Assembly (NCBI RefSeq): GCF_030433645.1
Contig: NZ_JAROCG010000001.1
Location: 1,116,001 to 1,180,000 of the forward strand
Length of the DNA: 64,000 bases
Direction of reading: 5' to 3'
Source of the DNA: Arthrobacter burdickii
GTDB lineage: Bacteria; Actinomycetota; Actinomycetes; Actinomycetales; Micrococcaceae
The notes below the pieces were generated by a model. The model worked only from the letters and a program-made list of their open reading frames with translations. It made no database searches and was not told where the DNA came from. Shown here piece after piece: positions 1 to 7,035 of the stretch. The position numbers and the translations under genes were made by a program. Position 1 is the stretch's first letter. Every line of letters begins with the position of its first letter.

Positions 1-99
1 GTGACGCTGCAGGTCTCCGCCCGCGGCATCAAGACGATTGACGTCCGCGGCATCGACGCTGTCGTGGCGTCCATCCTCGCGAGGGGAGTGAAGCTCTAA
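1..99 (+). CDS. rpmB: 50S ribosomal protein L28, C-terminal part (runs off window start)
   Basis: The last 32 codons and stop of a reading frame that enters from the left edge. The residues [15 protein letters not shown] followed by a short basic tail are the conserved C-terminus of bacterial ribosomal protein L28. No cysteine is present in the visible part. The TAA stop shares its last A with the ATG of the next gene (rpmG), so the two are translationally coupled. The order L28-L33-S14 is the arrangement used in actinobacteria for zinc-independent ribosomal protein paralogues; whether this copy is the paralogue or the only L28 cannot be judged from a fragment. Confidence 0.9.
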   Translation: MTLQVSARGIKTIDVRGIDAVVASILARGVKL

Positions 100-266
100 T
101 GGCAAAGGACAAGGACGTACGTCCGATCATCAAGCTGAAGTCCACCGCTGGTACGGGCTACACCTACGTGACGCGCAAGAACCGTCGTAACGATCCGGAC
201 CGCATGGTCCTGATGAAGTACGACCCGAAGATCCGCAAGCACGTCGAATTCCGAGAGGAGCGCTAA
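99..266 (+). CDS. rpmG: 50S ribosomal protein L33, zinc-free type
   Basis: A 55-residue basic protein, the normal length for L33, a component of the large ribosomal subunit near the E site. It starts [20 protein letters not shown] and keeps the [13 protein letters not shown] core typical of the family. It has no cysteines, so it lacks the two CxxC pairs of the zinc-binding form; this is the C-minus type. Its ATG overlaps the stop of rpmB by one base, and rpsN follows after two bases, so the three form one transcription unit. In related actinobacteria C-minus L28/L33/S14 clusters are repressed by Zur; the operator would lie upstream of the window. Confidence 0.93.
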   Translation: MAKDKDVRPIIKLKSTAGTGYTYVTRKNRRNDPDRMVLMKYDPKIRKHVEFREER

Positions 267-268
267 AC

Positions 269-574
269 ATGGCCAAGAAGTCAAAGATTGCTCGTAACGA
301 GCAGCGCAAGGTCATCGTCGAGCGCTACGCGGCCAAGCGCCTCGAGCTCAAGAAGACCCTCGTCGACGAGAACGCCACCGACGAAGCACGCGAAGCAGCA
401 CGCCTCGGCCTGCAGAAGCTTCCCCGCAACGCCTCGCCGGTACGCCTGCGCAACCGCGACCAGATCGATGGCCGCCCCCGTGGCACCATCCAGAAGTTCG
501 GTATCTCGCGTATCCGCTTCCGCGACATGGCTCACAAGGGCGAACTGCCCGGCGTGACCAAGTCGAGCTGGTAG
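269..574 (+). CDS. rpsN: 30S ribosomal protein S14, zinc-free long type
   Basis: A 101-residue S14, the length of the long, cysteine-free form (the zinc-binding short form is about 61 residues). The ending [18 protein letters not shown] and [11 protein letters not shown] is the conserved 16S-rRNA-contacting C-terminus. No CxxC pairs are present. It starts two bases after rpmG and is the last gene of the cluster, closed by a strong hairpin at 632-663. With the two genes before it this is the set of ribosomal proteins that frees zinc when the metal is scarce; the regulation is inferred from relatives. Confidence 0.94.
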   Translation: MAKKSKIARNEQRKVIVERYAAKRLELKKTLVDENATDEAREAARLGLQKLPRNASPVRLRNRDQIDGRPRGTIQKFGISRIRFRDMAHKGELPGVTKSSW

Positions 575-872
575 CAGACCCCGGGACACTCCAGTCCCAC
601 AGCACCACCCACCGCCCCGCGCGGTGAGCAGAGAAGCCGGCAACCCTCGGGTTGCCGGCTTCTTCGTTTCCATGCCACCACGTGCCCTGCAATCCGTCGG
701 ACGCAGCCTGAGGAGCTCCATGGGCGACGGGGGAACCGGACCCGCAGGCCGTGGGCATGAAACATCCGGCTTCCCGGCGTCACGAGATTGTCCTTCGGCG
801 GCACACCACGTGAGAGGGTGTCTGGAAGGGACCTGTCGAACGGGTCACGGGTGACAACGCAAGGATCGCATC
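575..872. other. Intergenic region, no gene seen
   Basis: Between rpsN and the ANTAR gene. It holds the rpsN terminator (632-669). The rest has only short open frames without a ribosome binding site; a purine-rich AAGGA at about 861-865 precedes the next ATG. Confidence 0.5.
632..669 (+). terminator. Rho-independent terminator after rpsN
   Basis: A perfect 14-bp stem, AGAAGCCGGCAACC (632-645) pairing with 650-663 around a CTCG loop, followed by a T-rich stretch. It closes the rpmB-rpmG-rpsN unit. Confidence 0.88.
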
Positions 873-1169
873 ATGGGGCACGACCCGAACGACCCGGCCG
901 ACGGCGTGACGGGTCGGGACCGGCTCGCGGCGCTCGAGCAGGTATCGGAGCGGCTGCGGGAAGTAACGGAGAAAGTCGAACACCTGACCATCGCGTTGCA
1001 GAGCCGGGACGTGATCGGACAGGCAAAGGGAATCCTGATGGAACGCTACGGGCTCACCGGTGAGCAGGCTTTCGAACTTCTGACCGTGACGAGCTCGAAC
1101 ACCAACACGAAGCTCCTGCAGGTGGCTGTGGAACTCGTCACCACGGGGCGGCTGAGCGAGACCCCGTAG
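873..1169 (+). CDS. Stand-alone ANTAR domain protein
   Basis: A 98-residue protein. Residues 15-40 look like a short coiled coil. Residues 45-95 form an ANTAR domain: RDVIGQAKGILMERYGLT, then QAFELL and a final helix with VAVELVTTG. ANTAR domains bind paired RNA hairpins and act as transcription antiterminators; in most proteins they sit behind a receiver or GAF domain, but actinobacteria carry many short forms with no sensor. The start is ATG 873 with AAGGA about eight bases upstream. It stands alone between a terminator and a poorly coding region, so its target cannot be read from the context. Confidence 0.85.
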   Translation: MGHDPNDPADGVTGRDRLAALEQVSERLREVTEKVEHLTIALQSRDVIGQAKGILMERYGLTGEQAFELLTVTSSNTNTKLLQVAVELVTTGRLSETP

Positions 1170-1428
1170 CTATCCACGTCGGACGGACTGTAGGACAAAA
1201 CCCCTCGCAGGCGCTGCACGTCAGAACACCCGTGCGGCAGCCGTGAGGTGTGGCGCATGTCGGTATACCCCCGGGGATGCCTGCAGCAGCACGTGGACAC
1301 GTACTGCACACGGCACCCCCAGGAGCACCCAAGGCTGCCCTCTGTTAAACAACCTAACTAAATTCTATGCCTGGTCGCCTCGCCGATGGGCTCCGACCGG
1401 CCGAGCCGGGAAAACAGCATCGCGGGCG
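1170..1428. other. Intergenic region with a CsoR-like palindrome
   Basis: No convincing gene. It contains ATACCCCCGGGGAT at 1265-1278, resembling the G/C-tract operators of CsoR-family metal sensors, and an AT-rich patch around 1346-1366. No gene starts where such an operator would be expected. Confidence 0.3.
1265..1278. promoter_or_regulatory. Possible CsoR-type operator, orphan
   Basis: ATACCCCCGGGGAT matches the general shape of CsoR/RcnR-family sites (TA, C-tract, G-tract, AT). It is followed by no recognisable copper gene; the nearest copper-related gene starts at 2528 beyond the HU gene and its terminator. Possibly chance in high-GC DNA. Confidence 0.2.
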
Positions 1429-1812
1429 CTAGTTGAGGGTTGCTGTCGCGGCACTGGTCTTGATGTCGCGGGCGGTGGCCAGCATCTCACTGGTGGTGAT
1501 GCCGTGATCCGGGCCCCAGTATGCCCGGAGGCCCTTGTCGAGTTCCACCGCTATGGCCTTGGCATCCAACCTGCCGGCGGCGGGTAGGACGTCCCGGACC
1601 GCGAAGACCAGGGCGCCGGCCATGGTCTGTGGATTGCCGGCATTTCCGCGTCCCCCAGATGCCGTGGCGTGCCTGCCACCGGGGCTGAAAGGCTCAGGCG
1701 GGGACGACGTGTCGGCGGTCCTGGAATGCCCTCCTCGAAGGAGGGTGGTGCCGGGCTGGTCCGATTCGGGGGCACGAGGATTCACAGTGAACTCCACAAA
1801 TGACCGCTTCAT
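1429..1812 (-). CDS. Hypothetical protein, uncertain
   Basis: A 127-residue open frame on the minus strand with AGAAGG just upstream of ATG 1812. The first 60 residues are low-complexity and proline/glycine rich. The last 64 read more like a folded protein: MAGALVFAVRDVLPAAGRLD, then AIAVELDKGLRAYWG and an alanine-rich helix. I recognise no family. An internal ATG at about 1623 is an alternative start. It is flanked by non-coding DNA on both sides and could be a real small gene, a remnant, or chance. Confidence 0.35.
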   Translation of the reverse strand: MKRSFVEFTVNPRAPESDQPGTTLLRGGHSRTADTSSPPEPFSPGGRHATASGGRGNAGNPQTMAGALVFAVRDVLPAAGRLDAKAIAVELDKGLRAYWGPDHGITTSEMLATARDIKTSAATATLN

Positions 1813-2108
1813 GGCCTTCTGCTAGACCGCGGTCCATGGAGCCTAGTGCTAACCACCCCGGAAAAAAACAAGCACGATTAGCATCACCGGTGGACGGCGA
1901 TCCTCGAAGGAGCAGTTACCGGGGAGGAACCCACACGGCCCACCGCGGTCGCCCGCAGGCCCGAAACACCCTCGAAATGATCGTGTTTAAGCCGAAAAGC
2001 CGCGTAAACACGCGGGGCGGGGCGTCCTAGCTGATAGGTTTTCGGACAGAGGCTTTCCGTATACCGTGGAAAGCTCGTTCAGAAGAGTGACGTCCAGGAG
2101 GACCTAAA
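1813..2108. other. Leader region of the HU gene
   Basis: No gene. It contains two small inverted repeats: CCGCGT-AAAC-ACGCGG around 2000-2015 and GCTTTCC...GGAAAGC around 2052-2075. They lie just upstream of the HU ribosome binding site and may shape its leader. A run of A bases at 1862-1868 is the only AT-rich patch. Confidence 0.35.
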
Positions 2109-2387
2109 TTGGCTAAAAACCGTAGTGAACTTGTTGCCGAGGTAGCAGCGAAGGCTGACACCAGCCAGGCGTCAGTCAACAGCGTCCTCGACGCGCTGTT
2201 CGACGTCTTCGCCGAGTCCATCGCCAAGGACGAGAAGATCACCATCCCCGGGTGGCTCGCCGTCGAGCGCACCAGCCGTGCAGCCCGCACCGGACGCAAC
2301 CCCCAGACCGGCGAGACCATCCAGATCGCCGCCGGCCACAGCGTCAAGCTGACCGCCGGTTCGAAGCTCAAGGCTTCCGCCAAGTAG
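2109..2387 (+). CDS. hup: HU-family nucleoid DNA-binding protein
   Basis: A 92-residue HU protein, the basic histone-like dimer that bends and compacts DNA. It begins MAKNRSELVAEVAAKADTSQ and carries the helical dimer core, then the beta-arm signature GRNPQTGETI, which holds the DNA-intercalating proline, and ends in a lysine-rich tail. The start is a TTG at 2109; it is set by a perfect AGGAGGA at 2096-2102 six bases upstream and by the MAKNRSE N-terminus of the family. A rare start codon for such an abundant protein could limit its translation. It has no operon partner and is followed by a strong terminator. Confidence 0.93.
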   Translation: MAKNRSELVAEVAAKADTSQASVNSVLDALFDVFAESIAKDEKITIPGWLAVERTSRAARTGRNPQTGETIQIAAGHSVKLTAGSKLKASAK

Positions 2388-2407
2388 TCCATCACCTAGT
2401 ACGTGCC

Positions 2408-2448
2408 ACGAAGGACCGCTGCCGTTCCGGCAGCGGTCCTTCGTCGTT
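2408..2448 (+). terminator. Strong terminator after the HU gene
   Basis: A perfect 17-bp stem, 2408-2424 with 2428-2444, around a three-base loop. The inner sequence is GGACCGCTGCCG. It ends the HU transcript about 20 bases after the stop codon. Confidence 0.88.
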
Positions 2449-2527
2449 CCGTGCTGCACTGCTGCGGCCATCACCGTCCCCCCGAGGCACCCCGGAGATT
2501 AGCCCTATTTTCTACTTCGGGTAGAGA

Positions 2528-4666
2528 ATGGTGTATGTGTCCACAACAGCGAAAGACCCCCGCCAGGCGCGCACCGGCGACTCTCCGGACCGCGCCATCG
2601 GCACCGGCTGGCTGATCCTTGCGGGCGTCGTCGTCTTCGCAGCCCTCGTCGTGGCCCTGTCCTACTCGGGAGCGGCCGCCGCACGCCAGCTCGGCGACCC
2701 CGGCGCCCTGACGAGGTGGGGCCTGCCCGTCGCCAAGGTGCTCAACAACACCGCGGCTGCCGCCACCATCGGTGCCCTCGTCTTCGCGGTGGTCCTGCTG
2801 CCACGGAAGGTCGGCGACACCGGCCGGAAGCCGAAGGACGGTGCGGCCGAGCACCCCGCCTTCGCTCGTGTGCTGCTCCTGGCTTCCGTCTCCGCCGTCG
2901 CCTGGACGCTCGGGGCGCTCGGTGTCATGGTCTTCACCTATTCCGACGCCGCGGGCCTGCCGCTGAGCACCGACCCCACGTACACGCAGGGGCTCGCCGC
3001 CTTCCTCACCGACTTCTCCACGGGCCGCGCCTGGCTGGTGACCTCCATCGTCTCCGCGGTCCTTGCCACGATCCTCTTCGGTGTCCGGTCGCAGACCGGC
3101 CTGGCACTGACGCTGGTGCTGGCGCTCCTCAACCTCCTGCCCATGGCGCTGATCGGCCATTCCGCGAGCGGGGACGACCACAACGCCGCCGTGAACTCGA
3201 TCGCGCTGCACCTCGTCGGAATCTGCCTGTGGATGGGCGGGATCATCGCCCTGGCCGTCGTCAGCGGCACGCTGGGCGGGCAGACGCTGCCGGTCCTGAA
3301 GCGCTTCTCGGCCCTCGCAGGATTCGCCTTCGTCCTCGTGGTCGGCTCCGGAGTGGTGAACGCCAGCCTCCGCATCACGGACCTCGCGCAGCTCAGCTCC
3401 TCGTGGGGGCTGCTGGTCACCTTCAAGACCATCGCGACGCTGCTCCTCGGCGGTATCGGCTGGATGCACCGGCAGTGGATCATCCCGCAGCTCGAGGCGT
3501 CCTCCGGCAGCACCGCGTCGAAGCTGTCCGCGCGCCGCGTGCTGTGGCAGCTCGTCGCCGTCGAGCTGGTCATCATGGGAGCCGTCTCCGGTGTGGCCGG
3601 CGCCCTCGGACGGACCGCGCCTCCGCGTACGGAGGAGCTCCCCACCGAGGCCGGCCCGGCCCGCATCCTGTCCGGTTACGACCTCCCGCCGGAGCCCACC
3701 GCGGCCCGCTGGCTGACCGAATGGCGGCCGGACTGGCTCTGGATCACGGTCGCGCTGACGCTGGGCGTCGCCTACATCCTGGGCATGGTGAAGCTGCACC
3801 GCCGCGGGGACTCGTGGTCCGTGCCACGGCTCCTCAGCTGGCTCGTGGGCATGGCGCTGCTGACCTACTTCACGTCCGGCGCGCCGGCCATCTACGGCAT
3901 GGTGCTCTTCAGCGCCCACATGATCGATCACATGGCGCTCACCATGGTGGTGCCGCTGTTCCTGGTGCTCGGCGCGCCCGTGACCCTCGCGCTCAAGGCA
4001 CTCGGCGCCCGCCGGGACGGCACGCGGGGGCTCCGGGAGTGGATCCTCGTGATCGTGCACTCCTGGCCGTCGAGGATCATCACGCACCCGCTGTTCGCCG
4101 CCGGCAACTTCGTGGCGTCCATCATCGTGTTCTACTACTCACCACTGTTCGGCTTCGCCCTGCGCGAGCACGTCGGCCACGAGCTGATGATCACGCACTT
4201 CCTCCTCACTGGCTACATCTTCGTGCTCTCGATGATCGGATCGGACCCCGTTCCGCTCCGCGCGCCCTACCCCCTCCGGATCCTGCTCCTCTTCGCGACC
4301 ATGGCCTTCCACGCCTTCTTCGGTGTGACCCTGATGGGTTCGACGTCCCTGCTCGAGGCATCCTGGTTCGGCAACATGGGCCGCGAGTGGGGTGCCTCGG
4401 CCCTCGCCGACCAGCAGGTGGGCGGCGCGGTGACCTGGGGAGTCGGCGAGATCCCGACCCTCCTCCTCGCGATCGGCGTGGCCGTCATGTGGTCGCGGTC
4501 GGACGCGCGGGAAACCAAGCGCAAGGACCGGGCGGCGGACAGGAATAACGACGCCGATCTCGAGGCTTACAACAACATGTTCACCGACCTCGCCGCGCGC
4601 GACGTCGGACCCCGTCCGGGAGGCAAGCCCGCGGCGCGGGCCACCACAGCAGGAGACGATGAATGA
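2528..4666 (+). CDS. Fused CopD-like / CtaG-like copper membrane protein
   Basis: A 712-residue integral membrane protein joining two families. Residues about 25-370 resemble CopD, the inner-membrane partner of copper uptake or resistance systems, with about seven to eight hydrophobic segments and a conserved HLVGICLWMGG helix. Residues about 400-650 are a caa3-type CtaG domain, the assembly factor that helps put copper into cytochrome c oxidase; HMIDHMALTM and the histidines in HELMITHFLLTG are likely metal ligands. The cytoplasmic tail is charged. This fusion is common in actinobacteria. Its stop overlaps the start of the thioredoxin-NHL gene (ATGA), so the two are coupled. ATG 2528 has no strong ribosome binding site. 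Confidence 0.9.
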   Translation: MVYVSTTAKDPRQARTGDSPDRAIGTGWLILAGVVVFAALVVALSYSGAAAARQLGDPGALTRWGLPVAKVLNNTAAAATIGALVFAVVLLPRKVGDTGRKPKDGAAEHPAFARVLLLASVSAVAWTLGALGVMVFTYSDAAGLPLSTDPTYTQGLAAFLTDFSTGRAWLVTSIVSAVLATILFGVRSQTGLALTLVLALLNLLPMALIGHSASGDDHNAAVNSIALHLVGICLWMGGIIALAVVSGTLGGQTLPVLKRFSALAGFAFVLVVGSGVVNASLRITDLAQLSSSWGLLVTFKTIATLLLGGIGWMHRQWIIPQLEASSGSTASKLSARRVLWQLVAVELVIMGAVSGVAGALGRTAPPRTEELPTEAGPARILSGYDLPPEPTAARWLTEWRPDWLWITVALTLGVAYILGMVKLHRRGDSWSVPRLLSWLVGMALLTYFTSGAPAIYGMVLFSAHMIDHMALTMVVPLFLVLGAPVTLALKALGARRDGTRGLREWILVIVHSWPSRIITHPLFAAGNFVASIIVFYYSPLFGFALREHVGHELMITHFLLTGYIFVLSMIGSDPVPLRAPYPLRILLLFATMAFHAFFGVTLMGSTSLLEASWFGNMGREWGASALADQQVGGAVTWGVGEIPTLLLAIGVAVMWSRSDARETKRKDRAADRNNDADLEAYNNMFTDLAARDVGPRPGGKPAARATTAGDDE

Positions 4667-6645
4667 CCGAGACCACCGTGCGCACCGGCTACCGCGTGCG
4701 CGGCTCAGAGCTGACCGGCCGTAACTGGCTCAACACCGGCGGCAGGCAGCTGCAGCTCGAGGATCTCCGGGGCAAGATCGTGATCCTCGACTTCTGGACG
4801 TTCTGCTGCATCAATTGCCTGCACGTCCTCGACGAGTTGCGGCCCCTCGAGGAGCAGTACTCGGACGTGCTCGTGACCGTCGGCGTGCATTCCCCGAAAT
4901 TCGAGCACGAGGCGGATCCCGTGGCCCTCGCAGCCGCCGTCGAGCGCTACGACATCCACCACCCCGTCCTCGACGACCCCGAGCTCACCACCTGGCAGGC
5001 CTACACGGCACGGGCCTGGCCGACGCTCGTGGTCATCGACCCCGAGGGCTACATCGTGGCGCACCTGTCCGGCGAGGGGCATGCCGCCGGCCTGACCTCC
5101 CTCGTGGAGGAGCTCGTCGCCGAGCACGAGGCCAAGGGCACGCTGCACCGGGGGAACGGCCCGTACGTGCCGGCCGAGAGCACCGCGGGCGACCTCAAGT
5201 TCCCGGGCAAGCTGCTCGCCCTGCCCGCCACCGGCACCTTCCTCGCCGGTGATACGGGTCACCACCGGCTCGTCGAGCTCGAGGCGGACCTCGTCACCGT
5301 GCGCCGCACCATCGGCTCCGGCATAAAGGGCTTCCGCGACGGAGGTGCCGACGAGGCGCAGTTCAACGAGCCCCAGGGCGTCGCCCTCCTGCCGGCCGAA
5401 CTGGCCTCCGAGGTCGGGTACGACGTCGTCGTCGCCGACTCCGTCAACCACCGCCTGCGCGGCGTGACCCTCGCCACCGGCGAGGTGCGCACCCTCGCCG
5501 GCAACGGGACCCAGCGCCTGCTGGACGCCGGGAACCACACGAAGACGGGGCGGCAGGAGAACGCCTCCGAGGTCGGCGCCCCGAGCGAGACCCCGCGCCT
5601 CACGGAGACCCAGCTCGGCACGGACGCGCTGAACGTCTCGCTGTCCTCCCCGTGGGACGTGCTGTACTCGTCGGTGTTGGACCGCGTGGTCGTCGCCATG
5701 GCCGGCACGCACCAGATCTTCAGCTTCGACCCCCGCACCTCCGCCGTCGAGGTCCTGGCGGGAACGGGCCTCGAGGGACTGCTCGACGGCGACGCCTCCG
5801 AGGCGTGGTTCGCCCAGTCCTCCGGCCTCGCCGAAGGCGCGGACGGCACGGTCTGGATCGCCGATTCCGAGACCTCGTCGGTCCGCTTCCTGACCTTTGC
5901 CGAGGTGGACGGACGCAGCACGGTGCAGGTACGGACGGCCGTCGGAACCGGCCTCTTCGACTTCGGCTTCCGTGACGGCGACGCGGACCAGGCGCGCCTC
6001 CAGCACCCGCTGGGCGTCGCGGCGCTCCCCGACGGCTCCATCGCCATCGCCGACACCTACAACGGTGCCGTGCGCCGCTACGACCCGGCCACCCGCCAGG
6101 TGTCCACGCTGCTGCGCGGCCTCTCCGAACCGTCCGACGTCCTCGTGGACATGACGCCCGTGGCCGAGGGCGGGGATCCGCTGCTCATCGTCGTCGAGGC
6201 CAACCGGCACCAGCTGGTCCGGGTGCCCCTGCCCAAGGAGGCGCTCGCCGTCGACGAGGGCGCGTCCCAGACGCAGCGGCCCAAGACCCCGATGTCCGCG
6301 GGCCCCGTAGCCCTGACCGTGCGCTTCACAGCCCCGAAGGGGCAGAAGCTCGACGACCGCTGGGGCGATCCCACGCAGCTGAAGATCAGCGCGTCGCCCG
6401 AATCCCTCCTGGTGTCCGGGGGCGGCACGTCGACCGGGCTGACGCGCGAGCTCGTGCTCGCGCCAGGGGCCGGCGACGGCGTCCTGCACATCACCGCGCG
6501 GGCCGCGTCCTGCGACGGCGAGCCGGGCGGCGAGATCCCCGACCACGCCGCGTGCCACCTGTACCAGCAGGACTGGGGCATCCCCGTTACCGTGACGGCC
6601 GACGGCGCCACGGACCTGACCCTGGACCTGCGCGGACTCGACTGA
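4663..6645 (+). CDS. Thioredoxin-like protein with NHL-repeat propeller (NHLRC2-like)
   Basis: A 660-residue protein. Residues 20-145 are a thioredoxin fold of the TlpA/AhpC type with the active-site motif TFCCINCLHV (CxxC) and the cis-proline in ARAWPTLVV. Residues about 180-525 contain NHL repeats forming a beta-propeller, with repeated GVALLP / VVVADSVNHRLR / TLAGNG strands, and the last 100 residues are a beta-rich domain. No signal peptide is visible, so it is probably cytosolic. It is a homologue of NHLRC2; the substrate is unknown. Overlap with the CopD/CtaG gene suggests a role in copper handling or thiol protection, which is inference. A hairpin follows the stop. Confidence 0.88.
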   Translation: MTETTVRTGYRVRGSELTGRNWLNTGGRQLQLEDLRGKIVILDFWTFCCINCLHVLDELRPLEEQYSDVLVTVGVHSPKFEHEADPVALAAAVERYDIHHPVLDDPELTTWQAYTARAWPTLVVIDPEGYIVAHLSGEGHAAGLTSLVEELVAEHEAKGTLHRGNGPYVPAESTAGDLKFPGKLLALPATGTFLAGDTGHHRLVELEADLVTVRRTIGSGIKGFRDGGADEAQFNEPQGVALLPAELASEVGYDVVVADSVNHRLRGVTLATGEVRTLAGNGTQRLLDAGNHTKTGRQENASEVGAPSETPRLTETQLGTDALNVSLSSPWDVLYSSVLDRVVVAMAGTHQIFSFDPRTSAVEVLAGTGLEGLLDGDASEAWFAQSSGLAEGADGTVWIADSETSSVRFLTFAEVDGRSTVQVRTAVGTGLFDFGFRDGDADQARLQHPLGVAALPDGSIAIADTYNGAVRRYDPATRQVSTLLRGLSEPSDVLVDMTPVAEGGDPLLIVVEANRHQLVRVPLPKEALAVDEGASQTQRPKTPMSAGPVALTVRFTAPKGQKLDDRWGDPTQLKISASPESLLVSGGGTSTGLTRELVLAPGAGDGVLHITARAASCDGEPGGEIPDHAACHLYQQDWGIPVTVTADGATDLTLDLRGLD

Positions 6646-6658
6646 CCCATCAGGGAAC

Positions 6659-6686
6659 GGAGGGCATCGGCCGGGTGCCCTCCTTT
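6659..6686 (+). terminator. Terminator after the thioredoxin-NHL gene
   Basis: Stem GGAGGGCA (6659-6666) with TGCCCTCC (6676-6683), nine-base loop, then TTT. It lies 14 bases after the stop. Confidence 0.7.
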
Positions 6687-6812
6687 CCGTGCGTCCAGGG
6701 ACGGCCCCGTCTGGGTGCCGGGGCGGCGATCGGAGGGCTCGCCGAGCTCGCTGCCCTGGCGACGCACTCTGCCGGCCGCCCTTGAGGTGCCCGCGGTGCT
6801 GCTGGACGCTCT

Positions 6813-6889
6813 GGATGGCGGGCCGCCGCGCCGGGTGCGCAGAGCCGTGGCGCAGGTTCCCCGGATGGGGCCGCCGCGCCGGGTGTGCA
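6813..6889. repeat. Direct repeat pair, GC-rich
   Basis: GCCGCCGCGCCGGGTG with flanking GGATGG and GCA occurs at 6813-6841 and again at 6863-6889, 50 bases apart. The copies differ by a two-base indel and one substitution. They lie upstream of the phosphoglycerol transferase gene; function unknown. Confidence 0.55.
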
Positions 6890-7035
6890 AACTCGCCGTG
6901 TACAACTCCTTGCGCCGGGGTGAACGGCTGTTGAACGGGTAGCGTAACGGTACTAGTCTTCGATGGGCCCGAGAACGGGCCGGATGTCAGGGGTGTTCGG
7001 CGAAGACCCGGGCATCCGGAACGCGAGGTGTTGCC

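Larger units (their letters stand above)
6646..7035. other. Intergenic region with terminator and a duplicated GC-rich element
   Basis: No gene seen. It holds the terminator at 6659-6686 and two near-identical copies of a GC-rich element at 6813-6841 and 6863-6889. GAGGTG at 7025-7030 is the ribosome binding site of the next gene. Confidence 0.5.

Noticed and set aside
2471-4087. Long open frame on the minus strand opposite the CopD/CtaG gene
   Set aside because: Composition is Arg/Gly/Glu/Gln-rich with no family features. It is the antisense shadow of a G/C-ending coding frame.
6813-6889. The GC-rich repeat pair as a start of a CRISPR or mobile element
   Set aside because: Only two copies, no unique spacers of regular length beyond one, no cas genes or transposase.
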